Shown here: one piece after another, positions 33,048 to 43,396 of the stretch
Layout of the letters: every line of letters starts with the position of its first letter
How positions within the stretch are numbered: the stretch's first letter is position 1
Assembly: GCA_951799405.1 (NCBI GenBank)
Contig: OX637353.1
Coordinates: forward strand, 1,302,001 to 1,366,000
DNA length: 64,000 nucleotides
Reading direction: 5' to 3'
DNA from: Agapetus fuscipes
Taxonomy: Eukaryota; Arthropoda; Insecta; Trichoptera; Glossosomatidae
Position numbers and translations under genes: made by a program
The notes under the pieces: generated by a model
Told to the model about the DNA's origin: nothing
The model's input: the letters and a program-made list of their open reading frames with translations, nothing else
Databases searched by the model: none

Positions 33048-34757
33048 GTGTTATTTTTGGTCAAGCAGGGACACGAAGAGTACAAACAGAGGCTGACTGA
33101 CTCTTTGTGGGAGCGAAAATTGGCTTACTTGTCAGATATCTTCACAAAATTAAATGAGTTGAATTTGGGACTACAAGGCCGTGATACAACCATATTCACT
33201 ATGCAGGAGAAAGTTGAGTCCACTATAAAAAAACTATCCCTCTGGACATCTTTGATTGACAAGTGTAAATATGACCAGTTTCCGAATCTTATGCCCGCTT
33301 TCCACTGCGAGCGGGAAATAGCTGAGCGGGAGCGGGAAATAGCTGAGCGGAGCGTAGTGAAATAGTTTTGGCCTTCCATTGCGAAAGAGTTTTAAAAAAT
33401 AATGGTATTTGCCTTCCACAGCCAACGAGCTCGGCGGAGTGAGCTAGGCGGGAAATGAGATGAGTCAGATGAAAGAGTTGTTTGCCTTCCATCTACAGCT
33501 GGCTTAGCGTAGCCAACTAGTGTGTGACAGCTCGTTGCAGCCTACGCCCAGATCAAACGTTTCAATTATTAATAAAAAAGTTTTTTTTTTTTTTTCGAAA
33601 AATAAAATGTACTTAATGTATTATTTTGCTTTAATACATAAAAAGTAGATGTTTGAAATAAAGCATACATTTTAAAAATTTCAAATTTATAAAATAATGT
33701 ATGATGTGCAGTGTGTGACAGCTCGTTGCAGCCTACGCCCAGATCAAACGTTTTAATTATTAATAAAAGGGTTTTTTTGTTTCGAAACATAAAAAGTAAT
33801 GTATTATTTTGCTTTAAACATAAAAAGTAGATGTTTGAAATAAAACATACATTTTAATATTTTCAAATTTATAAAATAATGTATGATGTGTTTTTGTAAA
33901 TCATGTATGATGTGTTTTATCGCTGTCACGCAACTGCGCGGGTTGGCGCGGGGGGCACGGGGGAGCGGAGTCAGTTGAAAACTAGCGGCCGAGACCATGA
34001 CACAGCGGACCCATTTTTACTCGCTCAGTCCGCTCCGCTCACTCCGCTGTCGGTGGAAGCACTTCTATGAAATTTACTGTTGCTAGTCGAGCGGAGTCCG
34101 TACGGAGTCCGCTGGAAACTCGCTCAACTCTGCGACCACTTTTGTAACTATTTGTACTCGCTCAGTCCGCTCCGCTGACTCGCTGTCGGTGGAAGCACTT
34201 CTATGAAATTTACTGTTGCTAGTCGAGCGGAGTCCGTACGGAGTCCGCTCCGCTCGCAGTGGAAAGCGGGCATTAAGCTTTTTTTGGATAGAACTTCTTC
34301 GACAGTAAATGAAGATTTAAAATCGGACATAAAATGCCACTTGCAAAATCTGTCGGCGGTTTTACGCAGTTACTTCTCAGAAATATCGCCGCAATGGAAC
34401 TGGGTAAACAATCTTTTCGCGAACCATTCCGTTGACCACCTACCCATTTCTGATCAAGAGGAATTAATATACATCTCATGCAACAGCAGACTCAAGAGTT
34501 GTTTTGCAGAGCAATCACTGGGTGACTTTTGGGCTAATTTAGAAGATATTTATCATATCAGCGAATCAGCAATAAAATACTTACTGCCATTTTGCACAAC
34601 ATACCTTTGCGAAAGCGGATTTTCGGCCATGACGAACTTAAAAACTAAACATCGTCACAGACTTCAACTTGAAGACGATTTAAGACTGAAGCTGACTGAA
34701 GGACAACCAGATTTTCAAGAGATGTGCAAAGAAAAACGTGCACATTTGTCACATTAG
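33048..34757 (+). pseudogene. hAT transposase C-terminus interrupted by a MITE
   Basis: Part one, 33048-33291, encodes KLAYLSDIFTKLNELNLGLQ and KKLSLWTSLI. Part two, 34276-34757, encodes TVNEDLKSDIKCHLQNL, LPFCTTYLCESGFSAM and KTKHRHRLQLEDDLRL, the hAT dimerisation region of the ZBED5/FAM200-like type. Removing 33292-34272 and one TTA copy joins the two halves in frame. The N-terminal BED finger and most of the catalytic domain are missing, so it cannot be an active transposase. Confidence 0.88.
33292..34272. mobile_element. MITE with TTA duplication (PIF/Harbinger-like)
   Basis: Perfect 22-bp-plus inverted ends TGCCCGCTTTCCACTGCGAG, flanked by TTA on both sides. Three-bp TWA duplications are typical of PIF/Harbinger. 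Inside are a ~190-bp direct repeat (units starting at about 33521 and 33711, CAGCTCGTTGCAGCCTACGC) and a ~135-bp direct repeat (about 34018 and 34155, CTCGCTCAGTCCGCTCCGCT). No transposase. Confidence 0.88.
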
Positions 34758-34857
34758 CGTATTGGCCAATACATCATATTATTTTGATTTTCACTATTGT
34801 ACTGTAATTTGAAAATAATAAATGTTATTTAAACTGACTTATTTTATTTACTTAACA

Positions 34858-35026
34858 CTAGCTGTGCTCCGCGGTGTTACCCGCGGTTTAAGTAGCCTAT
34901 CTGTTAATCCAGGGTGTCAACTACCTGTATACCAAATTTCATCAAAATTGGTCCAGGCGTTTGAGCGTGAAGAAGTAACAAACATACACACACTCACAAA
35001 CTTTCGCATTTATAATATTAGTGTGA
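34858..35026 (-). mobile_element. short Helitron-like element
   Basis: On the minus strand it starts TCACACTAATATTATAAATG and ends CTAG. A hairpin of CCGCGG with CCGCGG lies about 11 nt before the end. It sits between A and T. Start TC, end CTRR, a hairpin just before the end and A/T insertion without duplication define Helitrons. The start sequence is one I know from many insect Helitrons. It has no coding region. Confidence 0.85.
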
Positions 35027-35167
35027 TTGGTACAACAAGGGGTACGCAGGTTTGAGGTCTTTTTTGAAGTGGTACGCAGCAAAAACTAATTGGGAACCAC
35101 TGCTCTATTGGGATACTCGAATGCAATTTCAATTTACAAAAAAACATAAAATATTGGAATAACTGAG

Positions 35168-35420
35168 TCTAAATCTAAATCTAAGCTGCAAAGATATGTA
35201 CCATTTGAGATTCATATTAAATGCATTACCACAAGCAGACATGCATAATTTCGCGCTTACACATACGGCATGTGGACCTACAATATAAAAAACCCAATCT
35301 CAAATGAACGTAAGCAATGCAACTCTTGCCGACCTTCCCTGAAGCAGGGGTGACATTGGCAAAGTGAACCATTTTTTACAGTATGGGTGGTCAGCCGCAT
35401 ACCAACCTATCAGTCAAGGA
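35168..35420 (-). repeat. solo LINE-B tail unit
   Basis: A full unit; the low end has TCTAAATCTAAATCTAA. Confidence 0.85.
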
Positions 35421-35689
35421 GTACAAGCAATTAATACAATCAAATATATAAAACAAATAAACTCTAAACAATTAAACAGTAAATAAATTGCACAGAATCT
35501 GCACTCGACTTTCTTGCAAAAATTAACCCACTGTATGACGTATGTAAAGCTATAATCATCTACCAGCTTATGCAGTTTCAATGAAAATATAATATATCGA
35601 TAATAAATCAATTTTATTCCACCGCGGTGTGTACCTGCATACCCGTGCGAGTATGGAAATAGCCATATAAATTCTTAAGTGAATAAAAA

Positions 35690-35805
35690 ATATTTGGATG
35701 ATTTATTTGGTGAGCGCCGTTTTGTGTGAATCACACCTCAAGAGCCCTCTGCGAGGTTGGTCTTCTCTGGAAAAAGCGCCAATTACACAAGAAAGATCCT
35801 CGACT
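35690..35805 (-). repeat. SINE 3' end sharing the CR1/L2-like LINE tail
   Basis: Minus-strand AATTGGCGCTTT (SINE body) is followed by GAGGGCTCTTGAGGTGTGA, ACACAAAACGGCGCTC and AAATAAATCATCC. The last part matches the 3' UTR of the LINE at 36143-39700. Confidence 0.7.
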
Positions 35806-35845
35806 CATAGGTTGGTATGAAGCTGACCTCTGTACTGTACTGTAC

Positions 35846-36142
35846 TGTATCCTGCCACCGTTTCATTAGGGGTGGCCGGTACCTCCGCAGATGCGCCTCC
35901 ACTTTTTGCTGCAATCACCTTTTTCATACATACTCTTCTCTTATTCTCACTCTGCAGGATCCATTCTTTCGCAATCTCACCTATTTGGTCCAACCATTCT
36001 TTCCTCAGCCTTCCCCTTCCGCGCTTTCCTCTGACATTTCCTTTGTACACTTTCTTCGTTAGTTGTTCATCATCCATTCTTTCAAGATGTCTGAACCATC
36101 TCATCGTACTTTTTTGTACTTTCATTCTCATATTCTCTTTTA
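35846..36142 (-). pseudogene. LINE A-like copy, part downstream of the CR1/L2 insertion
   Basis: It encodes KENMRMKVQKSTMRWF, RHLERMDDEQLTKKVY and GRGRLRKEWLDQI, then a (TACAG)n-type tail at about 35830-35848. It continues the sequence at 39715-40069, which ends LRAMAGKTLSDRV. The two halves flank the LINE at 36143-39700. Confidence 0.8.
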
Positions 36143-39100
36143 TATATATATATATATATAAGGATAATTTATTTTAATGTACACATAATTAAAGAGCGCC
36201 GTTTTTGTGTGTGTCACACCTCAAGGGCCCTCTCAAATCACGGATAAGATTTCTTGTAAAGATGTGTCTTTAGTGCTCCTTTAAAGACACCAACAGTCTT
36301 TGCCTTCCTCACATTAGGTGGCAGTCTGTTCCACTCCATTGGTCCCGCAAACCGGAAAGCACGGTCCCCAAAATTAGTGCGTGTCTGACGGTGTGGCTGA
36401 ACCAAGTCCACCACGCCATCCCCTGCAGATCTGAGCGTTTGGCGCCTCAAATCCCTCTCAACGGGTGTAAACATGTCAGCCAAATATGAAGGAGCTGTAC
36501 CATTTACAGCCTTATACACCATCAGACAAACACGGTAGACCACCCTCTCCGGAAAACGAAGCCAATGCAGTTTCCCTAACAATGGAGTAATGCGAGTAAA
36601 TTTAGACATCCCGAATATGAGTCTTGCCGCTGAATTCAGCACAGACTGAAGACGGTTGAACTGCTTTTTCGGCTGACCTATGTACAGCGTTGAGCAATAG
36701 TCAACTCGTGACATCACAAAGGCATTAACCAGGGTCTTGACTGCTCCCGACGGTAAACATCTCCTGATCGCCTTTATCTGGCGAAGTTCAAAAAATGAGG
36801 AAGATACAGTCAAGTTCAATTGCTCTCCCATTGTGAGGTTCCGATCCAGTGTGACTCCTAGAAGTCTGACTGAGTCGGAGGGCTGAATCAGCTCTCCCCC
36901 AATGGAGAGTGGTACTCGAGTTGTCAAAAGATGATCACGCCTGGTTGTAGCCGCCCACATCACTTCTGTCTTACCCATGTTAAGGATTAGGCCATTGCTT
37001 GTCATCCATTCACCAATCTCCGCAATGCAAGCTGCCACCCTGTTACTGAGAGTTTGTGCCATATGTGGCTGACACTGAGAGTAAATTTGCCAGTCATCTG
37101 CATATGCATGTGTAATGAGGCCCCATTTCTCAACTATACTCTCAATGTCAGCAGTGTATAAAATAAACAGGATCGGTCCCAGTACAGACCCCTGCGGCAC
37201 CCCGGAGATCAGCGAATAGGAAGGTGAGACACAGTCACAAGTACGCACTACCTGCTTGCGATCCGCCAAGTAGGAGGAGAACCACGCCAGCGCCTTATCC
37301 CTCAAGCCGTACGAACCCTCCAACCTCCTTATCAGAATATCATGACATACGGTGTCAAACGCCGCACTCATGTCCAGAAGCGCTAAGAGAGCAAGATCTC
37401 CGCAATCCACTGCCGATATCAGATCTGAGACCACCGTCAGTAAGCCAGTTTCAGTCGAATGATATTTTCGATAGGCTGATTGCCTCTTAGGCATCAGATC
37501 GTTAGCACTCAGATAAGATACCAGCCGATCAGAGACAATGCGCTCCAGTACCTTAGACAGAAACGGTAAGTTTGACACCGGCCTGAAATTGGAGAGATCG
37601 TTAGGATCGAGATTTGGCTTTTTTAATATTGGCGTTATTTGCGCTTCCTTTAAAAAGGAGGGGATAGTGGCATCCATTAGGCATCCATTGATAAACCTAA
37701 CAATAAATGGAGCCACTAGAAGAATGCACTCTTTTAGTACCCACGTCGGCACAGGATCCAGATCACACTGCTTATTTGGCGATCCCGCTACAACTCGCGT
37801 CACCTCTTCAATAGAGGTCAGCCCAAGCACTTCAAGCTGTGAATTACACAAAAGTCCCAGAGAACCAGGACTAACCCCTAGGGGAGAATATCTGGTCGGT
37901 ATTTTACTTTGAAAGTAAGCAGCGAGATCACCAGCAGTCGTCACCGGACCCGCACCGGCCCGGGCACCACCAGACACGTTCTCCAGAAGTCTCCATAAAC
38001 GCTGTGGACATTTTTCACTAGCAATAATGGTACAATAATGCTGGGACTTTTTCTGGAGGATAGCTGACCTGTACAGACCCTGTGCAATTATCCACATTTC
38101 TCTAGTGCTACCTGGCTTGCCGCTCCTGAAATTACGCTCTGCTTGTCGCATTTTGCGTTTCAGCGCACTGCATTCACTATCAAACCAGATAGCACTATTC
38201 CGCTCCCTAACATGTTTGATTGTAATGGGAGCATGCAGATTTATTAAACTTTTCATGGTGTCATTGTACAGCCCAACTAATGTGTCTGGGTGCATTGAGA
38301 CGTAGGTTTCCGGACAACAGATCGGCGATAGAGACAAATCCATTTTGAAGAAATCGATCTTAAATTTGTTCCAGGACCTGGAGGTAATTTTCCTGTATAC
38401 AGGAACAGGTCGTCCTAGATTTAAACGTACCACCACCAACCTGTGGTCCGACAAACCCACATCTCTTACCTCTGTTTTCAAAGGAGCATCCTCCTGTCTA
38501 GTGATGACCACATCCAGTAGGCCACCCGCGTCATGAGTGGGAGCATCTACCCACTGTCTGCAGCCATAGTCCGCAAGCAAGGCAGTGAGAGTAACACAAT
38601 TGGTGTCATCTCTGCGCTCAAGCCTGACGTTAACATCCCCCACTATCAGAAACATCTCATTACGAGTTACTAAAACTTCAAAGAGCTCCCGAAATTCATG
38701 AAAAAACGCCGCCGTAACAGGCTTAGAGCCGGGGCGATATACAATAGCTATTGTGAGCGTTGCACCGGAAGATACCCGACATACAAGGCACTCAAATGTC
38801 GTGAAAGAAAAAAAGTTAATCTTCTCCACACGACATCCTGGACGCACTAGCAACGCAACTCCGCCATGGTTGGTCCAGGAAATATTCTCTGTCCCTTTTC
38901 CATGATGTGGCCTTGCCCGTGCTTCCTCAAATGTCGCGAACCCCAGTGCACGCAGTCTCTTCATGGCACTTGAGTGGTAGCTCTCATGCCACGTCTCTGT
39001 CAGTGCGAGGATGCCAAGGTCATGGCTTTTACATAATTCACAAATGTCATCCACTTTATTGGCGATAGATCTCGCATTCCAGCATCCAAGATTGATCTTC

Positions 39101-39700
39101 CTCTCCAGAATTTGCTGATGTCTCCCGCTGGTCAGCAGGGAGCTCGGCGATGAAGGTGCCACTGAAGATCTGGATGTGGAAGCAAGATCCTCACAATGCA
39201 CTGAACAAACAGCAGGAGTTGTCACTGGCGGGGCTGAGTAGTTCAGCCGTCGCCCTCCTCGTTTTCTGCGCCTCACGCGCCTCCTCAGCACAATGTTTGG
39301 CCACTCTTTTGTTCGACATTGCACTCGCGGCACAGTGTTAGTTATTATATCTTTAAGTACTTGCAGGGAGTACCTCTGCACTGGACATAGCACTGGCGCG
39401 TCTGTTTCTGTCATGCAGGCGAGTAAGTAGGTACCTACCCACTGCAAGCACTTTGCCGCGATGTCACTTGTCAAAAATTAGAGGTTATGGAATTTTTTAT
39501 TTTATTTTGAATTGTTTATTTGTAGGCGCATTCACTGTGTTTAATTGCACTGCGTAAGCATCTGAACTGCTGGTTAACTTTTAAAATATTGTAATCACTA
39601 GAACACAGTTTTAATTAGAAAAAAAATTACAAAAAATAAACAGAGCTTCTACCGCCCGCTAATCAGCGGCGGTAGGTAGTCCTCGATACCACACTTATAC
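36143..39700 (-). mobile_element. CR1/L2-group LINE, apparently full-length
   Basis: About 3.55 kb: a short 5' region, one long intact ORF (36238-39474), a ~75-nt 3' UTR and a (TA)n tail at 36143-36166. It interrupts an older LINE A-like copy, which defines both edges. The 5' edge is approximate (39660-39715), since no duplication is clear. Confidence 0.88.
36238..39474 (-). CDS. CR1/L2-like ORF2: APE endonuclease and reverse transcriptase, 1078 aa
   Basis: Residues 1-125 are basic and low-complexity (RRRVRRRKRGGRR at ~64-76). The APE endonuclease runs from about 127 to 352, with CWNARS (131-136), LTETW (158-162), YRP (246-248), GDVNVR (279-284) and LSDHR (341-345), so the usual catalytic residues are in place. 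The reverse transcriptase spans about 600-870, with FRPVSNLPFLSK (630), SAYRKYHSTET (666), LLDMSAAFD (699-707), GVPQGSVLGPILF (758-770) and YADD (791-794). The C-terminal region after that is alpha-helical and cysteine-poor. There is no stop or frameshift. It would nick target DNA and copy the element's RNA in the nucleus. No ORF1 is seen upstream before the boundary. Clade: CR1/L2/Crack-like by motif; exact clade unknown. Confidence 0.92.
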   Translation of the reverse strand: MTSDIAAKCLQWVGTYLLACMTETDAPVLCPVQRYSLQVLKDIITNTVPRVQCRTKEWPNIVLRRRVRRRKRGGRRLNYSAPPVTTPAVCSVHCEDLASTSRSSVAPSSPSSLLTSGRHQQILERKINLGCWNARSIANKVDDICELCKSHDLGILALTETWHESYHSSAMKRLRALGFATFEEARARPHHGKGTENISWTNHGGVALLVRPGCRVEKINFFSFTTFECLVCRVSSGATLTIAIVYRPGSKPVTAAFFHEFRELFEVLVTRNEMFLIVGDVNVRLERRDDTNCVTLTALLADYGCRQWVDAPTHDAGGLLDVVITRQEDAPLKTEVRDVGLSDHRLVVVRLNLGRPVPVYRKITSRSWNKFKIDFFKMDLSLSPICCPETYVSMHPDTLVGLYNDTMKSLINLHAPITIKHVRERNSAIWFDSECSALKRKMRQAERNFRSGKPGSTREMWIIAQGLYRSAILQKKSQHYCTIIASEKCPQRLWRLLENVSGGARAGAGPVTTAGDLAAYFQSKIPTRYSPLGVSPGSLGLLCNSQLEVLGLTSIEEVTRVVAGSPNKQCDLDPVPTWVLKECILLVAPFIVRFINGCLMDATIPSFLKEAQITPILKKPNLDPNDLSNFRPVSNLPFLSKVLERIVSDRLVSYLSANDLMPKRQSAYRKYHSTETGLLTVVSDLISAVDCGDLALLALLDMSAAFDTVCHDILIRRLEGSYGLRDKALAWFSSYLADRKQVVRTCDCVSPSYSLISGVPQGSVLGPILFILYTADIESIVEKWGLITHAYADDWQIYSQCQPHMAQTLSNRVAACIAEIGEWMTSNGLILNMGKTEVMWAATTRRDHLLTTRVPLSIGGELIQPSDSVRLLGVTLDRNLTMGEQLNLTVSSSFFELRQIKAIRRCLPSGAVKTLVNAFVMSRVDYCSTLYIGQPKKQFNRLQSVLNSAARLIFGMSKFTRITPLLGKLHWLRFPERVVYRVCLMVYKAVNGTAPSYLADMFTPVERDLRRQTLRSAGDGVVDLVQPHRQTRTNFGDRAFRFAGPMEWNRLPPNVRKAKTVGVFKGALKTHLYKKSYP

Positions 39701-39714
39701 CACACTCGTTCATC

Positions 39715-40069
39715 ACTCAAGCATTACGTACTCTATCACTCAGTGTCTTTCCAGCCATTGCTCTCAGGTAAGCCATTTCAACCGTACTTACATACTTTAC
39801 TCAGCTCACATTCATTAAGCCTCACTTCCACCAAACAATATGCCATTGTGGACTGCCGATCTCATATTCTTCGTAAGTTTCCTATTCCTTGTAATGCTTC
39901 CAATCGTTTCCATTACACTTCTTCCTCTACTAGCTCGCTTTTCCAATTATTTCGTCAATTTCGCATTCGACTCAAACTTGCTTCCCAGATAATCAAATTC
40001 TTTCACGACCTCCACTCTTTTTTCATTCAGTCTTATCTCAATTTTCTCGCATTTCTCAGTCCTCCCAAA
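39715..40069 (-). pseudogene. LINE A-like copy, part upstream of the CR1/L2 insertion
   Basis: The minus strand encodes a degraded stretch equivalent to the LINE A region before LRSMTGKTL, visible on the plus strand as the complement of YGSE-like and LSKYVSTVE-like phrases. Frames are broken. It ends where the CR1/L2 element begins and resumes at 36142. Confidence 0.7.
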
Positions 40070-40290
40070 GTGTAAAAAATAATTCACTTTGTTAATGTCA
40101 CCCCTGTTTCAAGGAAGGTTGGCAAGAGTTGCAGGTTTTATGTTCATTTGAGATTTGGTTTTAATTTGTAAGTACAAATTCAGCATTCGTAAGCGCGAAC
40201 TTACACGTACCTGTTTGTGGGCATGCATTTTATATTAGTTTTGAATGTTTATATTTCATTGCAACTTATATACTAGATTATTATAGATGG
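40070..40290 (+). repeat. solo LINE-B tail unit, 5' end missing
   Basis: It begins at the AAAAAATAATTCACTTTG part and ends TTATATACTAGATTATTATAGA. The first ~45 bp of the unit is missing. Confidence 0.75.
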
Positions 40291-42273
40291 TCATTGAACC
40301 CTTCTGTATGCAAACTAAGACTTTGTATGGTGGGTAAACTTTTTAGTTATATTTTGAAAAAGTAATGACTGATTATTATTGGTATTTATAAAATTTTAAG
40401 AATCGCAGCCTTTTATCTATTTTTAACCCTTTGACTACCAAGAAAATTGCTAATACATTTTGTATGGAAAATTTTCACTTTGTATGGCGGCTATACTTTT
40501 GATTCACTTTTTGGAAAAAATAATGATGGCAATATATAGGTTATTGTTATTGTTTTACATTTGCGCTACATTATTTTTTTATTAACCCTCTAACTGCCGA
40601 GAATTTTTCCATTATTTTTTTATTTTATATGGCAACTCCCTAAACCGAGATTATGATGAAGAAATGATTATAATTATTAGATAGCACTATTATATAAATG
40701 GATTCACAAAAAAATTAAGAAAAATCGTCGGAGCCGTTTTTGAGAAAATAGCATTTTAAATTTTCAGCTCTTCGGAAGCCATCTTGAATTTTCAAAAAAG
40801 TACAAAAAAAATGATTACGAATTAAAGTGATAAGCTTGTTCTTTCTATCAAATCTAAAACAAATTTAAATATCTTGCATTTTAATAGGTTTTTGTAATAT
40901 TCTCGATTTCAAATTTCAGGTCGTGTAAACGGTGCTTTATATTTATTTTTTCAAATTTTTTTTTTTGTAAATTTGTAGAAATTTATGTTGTCCATAATAT
41001 TGTAGAACATTATATTTTTGTTGACCCCTTAACTTTCGAGAAAATCACAATCGTTTGTTTTTTTCATATGGCAGCCCATAGACACAAATTAGTAAGAGTG
41101 TTGCCATAACTAATTTATTAAGTTAAAAATTAATTAGTGGCAACTCTGAAAATTTAAGAAAAATTCTTGGAGCCGTTTTTGAGAAAAGTGCAATTTTATG
41201 TTTTTTTTGTATCGTTTATGAAAGCAGGGGAAATGTAAAACATACTGCGAATGGCACTTTATCGTGATACTTTAGGATAATAGTTCTGTATACGAGACGG
41301 GCCTTTCCTAACTTAAAAAATTTAATATTTTAATTTTAATTATTTTTTTCAATTAAGTGTTTGGTGGTAAGTTGCATTATAAATAAAACTTATATTCATA
41401 CAAAAAGGCATGTATTTTAAATCGCATAGGATACCATATTTAATTTTGCATAATTAAATAAAAATATTTCTGTTGATTAAGATAGTTAGTTTTTTTTCAT
41501 TGAAAAAATATGGCTGCCGTAAAGAAATTACCAGTAAGCTTTAAAATTTACCTTTTCAGAACCATAACAACTAAAAACTCTTAATGTTTGCCAAAAAAAG
41601 AGCTAAAGGTTATCTCGCGGAGCTACTAACAACCACAAGGCTATTTTCGCAGCTTTAAGCTTATTGCGAGGAGCTCTTAAAGATTTGTCAGTCGCGACAA
41701 TAACTGCGAAGAAACATTAGTTACCTTAAGTTTTGTTGCTGACAGGACGTGTTGTTCATCGAAAGAGTGCTACAAAAACAGCTACAGGGTCCTTTGAAAG
41801 TAAGTTCATTTTTTCAATCCCTTGAAAGTCAAATGTTAAAAAAACACTTTGGATTACGTTTTACGTCAAGTTTGTCTTTTTAACTCGCAGGTATTTTATT
41901 TTAAAGTTTTAAAAAATATACATTATTGTATTGTATAAAATTTCCTTTAAAATAGTGTTTGTGTTTACTGTTGTTATAATTACTTTTTCTTTATTTTCCG
42001 TATTTACTCAAAAACTATTGACATTATAAAAAAAATGTTAAGTACGGAACCTAAACAATGTATAGTTCTGTAATTAAAAAGCAAAAACAAAATTCCAAAA
42101 TACAGCACACACGAAAAAAAAGCCAAAAATGTAAAAAAAACGAGTTTTTTAAAATATTTTTTTGTGATGGCAATTCTTCAGTTATATATTTTGTTCAAGC
42201 TTTATAATTAAGATGCTTGATTTTTTTCATTACTGTAACTATTTAGCTAAGACCAAGTATAATAATATATAAA
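40291..42273. other. AT-rich stretch with degenerate internal repeats
   Basis: Phrases recur every 100-500 bp: TTAACCCT(T/C)T(G/A)ACT, TTTTTGTATGG-like, and GGAGCCGTTTTTGAGAAAA (about 40730 and 41170). This suggests an old expanded repeat. No coding potential is seen. Confidence 0.45.
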
Positions 42274-42562
42274 GGGGCCGTCCATAAATTACGTCATCGA
42301 TTTTGGCCGATTATCGACCCCCCCCCCCCCTTACAATCATCCTATAGTCATTATCTAATGACCCCCCCCCCTCTTGCTGTAATAATGGATGAGCTTAATA
42401 ATTAATAATGTTATATTACTTACATAGTATTTTGTATATTTTGTAGAAATTGGTATTTACAAGAACGAAGTCACTTTTGGTACTCGTACATCATTTGCCA
42501 TCATCCGCAGATTAGACTCCCCCGCCCCCTTAATGCGAATGACGTAATATATGGACAGCCCC
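42274..42562. mobile_element. MITE with GTCCATA..TGACGTAA-type ends, copy 2 (inverted)
   Basis: Ends GGGGCCGTCCATAAATTACG and the inverted TGACGTAATATATGGACAGCCCC. It is the reverse of 31311-31592, with matching inner C-runs. Confidence 0.82.
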
Positions 42563-42591
42563 ATATATATCATATATATAAGACTAAGTAT

Positions 42592-42880
42592 AACAAAACC
42601 AAGTGTAAATATTATATGCTGAATCTTCTCGGGGGTAGTCGGCTACTTCCGGTAGCGGTCGGGGGTCTTCGGCACCACCGGCGATACAGCTTTCACCACA
42701 TACCAGGCTACCGAGAACGCCCGAACGACTCCGGAGCGGCTCCAGACGGAGTGGACCGACAACGCCGGACGGTCCTGCAAGAAATCTACGGCGGAGATTG
42801 CCGAAGACCCCCGACCGCTACCGGAAGTAGCCGACTACCCCCGAGAAGATTCAGCACATAATATTTACACTTAGTTTTAT
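42592..42880. repeat. GC-rich palindromic element, ~80-nt arms
   Basis: Left arm 42592-42674 and right arm 42803-42882 share TGAATCTTCTCGGGGGTAGT and GGCTACTTCCGGTAGCGGTC in inverted form. The 128-bp centre is unusually GC-rich for the locus. An 81-codon ORF crosses it but has no motif. Just beyond the right arm, at 42898-42938, is CCGAAGATGGCTTCC...GAGGCCGAAAA. Confidence 0.85.
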
Positions 42881-42987
42881 TATAACGTTATAACTCTAAA
42901 GGTCCGAAGATGGCTTCCCTTGCGAGGCCGAAAATTCACCTATTAAATAATAAAAATCAAATGATGTTTCCAAAAAACAAAAAACAA

Positions 42988-43075
42988 AATCATATTCCAC
43001 GTCGTGAAAAAAATTATCTTAATATATACATATATGTTTAGATAAAAAATTTCACGACATGGAATATGATTTATT
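42988..43075. repeat. small palindrome
   Basis: AAATCATATTCCACGTCGTG pairs with CACGACATGGAATATGATTT. A direct repeat, GATGTTTCCAAAAAACAAAA, flanks it at 42962 and 43089 and could be a target duplication or part of a larger unit. Confidence 0.75.
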
Positions 43076-43135
43076 TCTTTATTTTAACGATGTTTCCAAA
43101 AAACAAAAAAATAAATCAAATATATATATATATAT

Positions 43136-43396
43136 CTAAAAATCTAAATCTTAATCTTAGCTGCAAAGATATGTATCATTTGAGATTCATATTAAATGTA
43201 TTCCCACAAGCAGACACGCATAATTTCGCGCTTACACATGCCGCATGTGGACCTACAATAAAAAAATAAAAATCTCAAATGAACATAAGCCCTGCAACTC
43301 TTGCTGACCTTCCCTGAAACAGGGGTGAAATTGGCAAAGTGAACCATTTTTTACAGTATGGGTGGTCAGCCGCATACCAACCTATCAGTCAAGGAA
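43136..43396 (-). repeat. solo LINE-B tail unit
   Basis: A full unit with TCTAAATCTTAATCTTAG at its low end. Confidence 0.8.

Larger units (their letters stand above)
32938..35102 (+). mobile_element. hAT transposon (internally deleted), 2.2 kb
   Basis: Terminal inverted repeats CAGTGTTTCCCAATTAGT and CAGTGGTTCCCAATTAGT, with flanks CTCTATTA (32930-32937) and CTCTATTG (35103-35110): an 8-bp duplication with one mismatch. It carries the C-terminal part of a hAT transposase and two nested insertions (33292-34272 and 34858-35026). It lies in the long hinge intron of AP-2 alpha. Confidence 0.93.

Noticed and set aside
40291..42270. A protein-coding gene in the 2-kb AT-rich stretch
   Set aside because: No frame longer than chance and no splice-linked series; recurring phrases suggest an old repeat.
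42616..42861. 81-codon ORF in the GC-rich palindrome
   Set aside because: Its ends lie in the two arms and it has no domain; the open frame is explained by GC-rich sequence.
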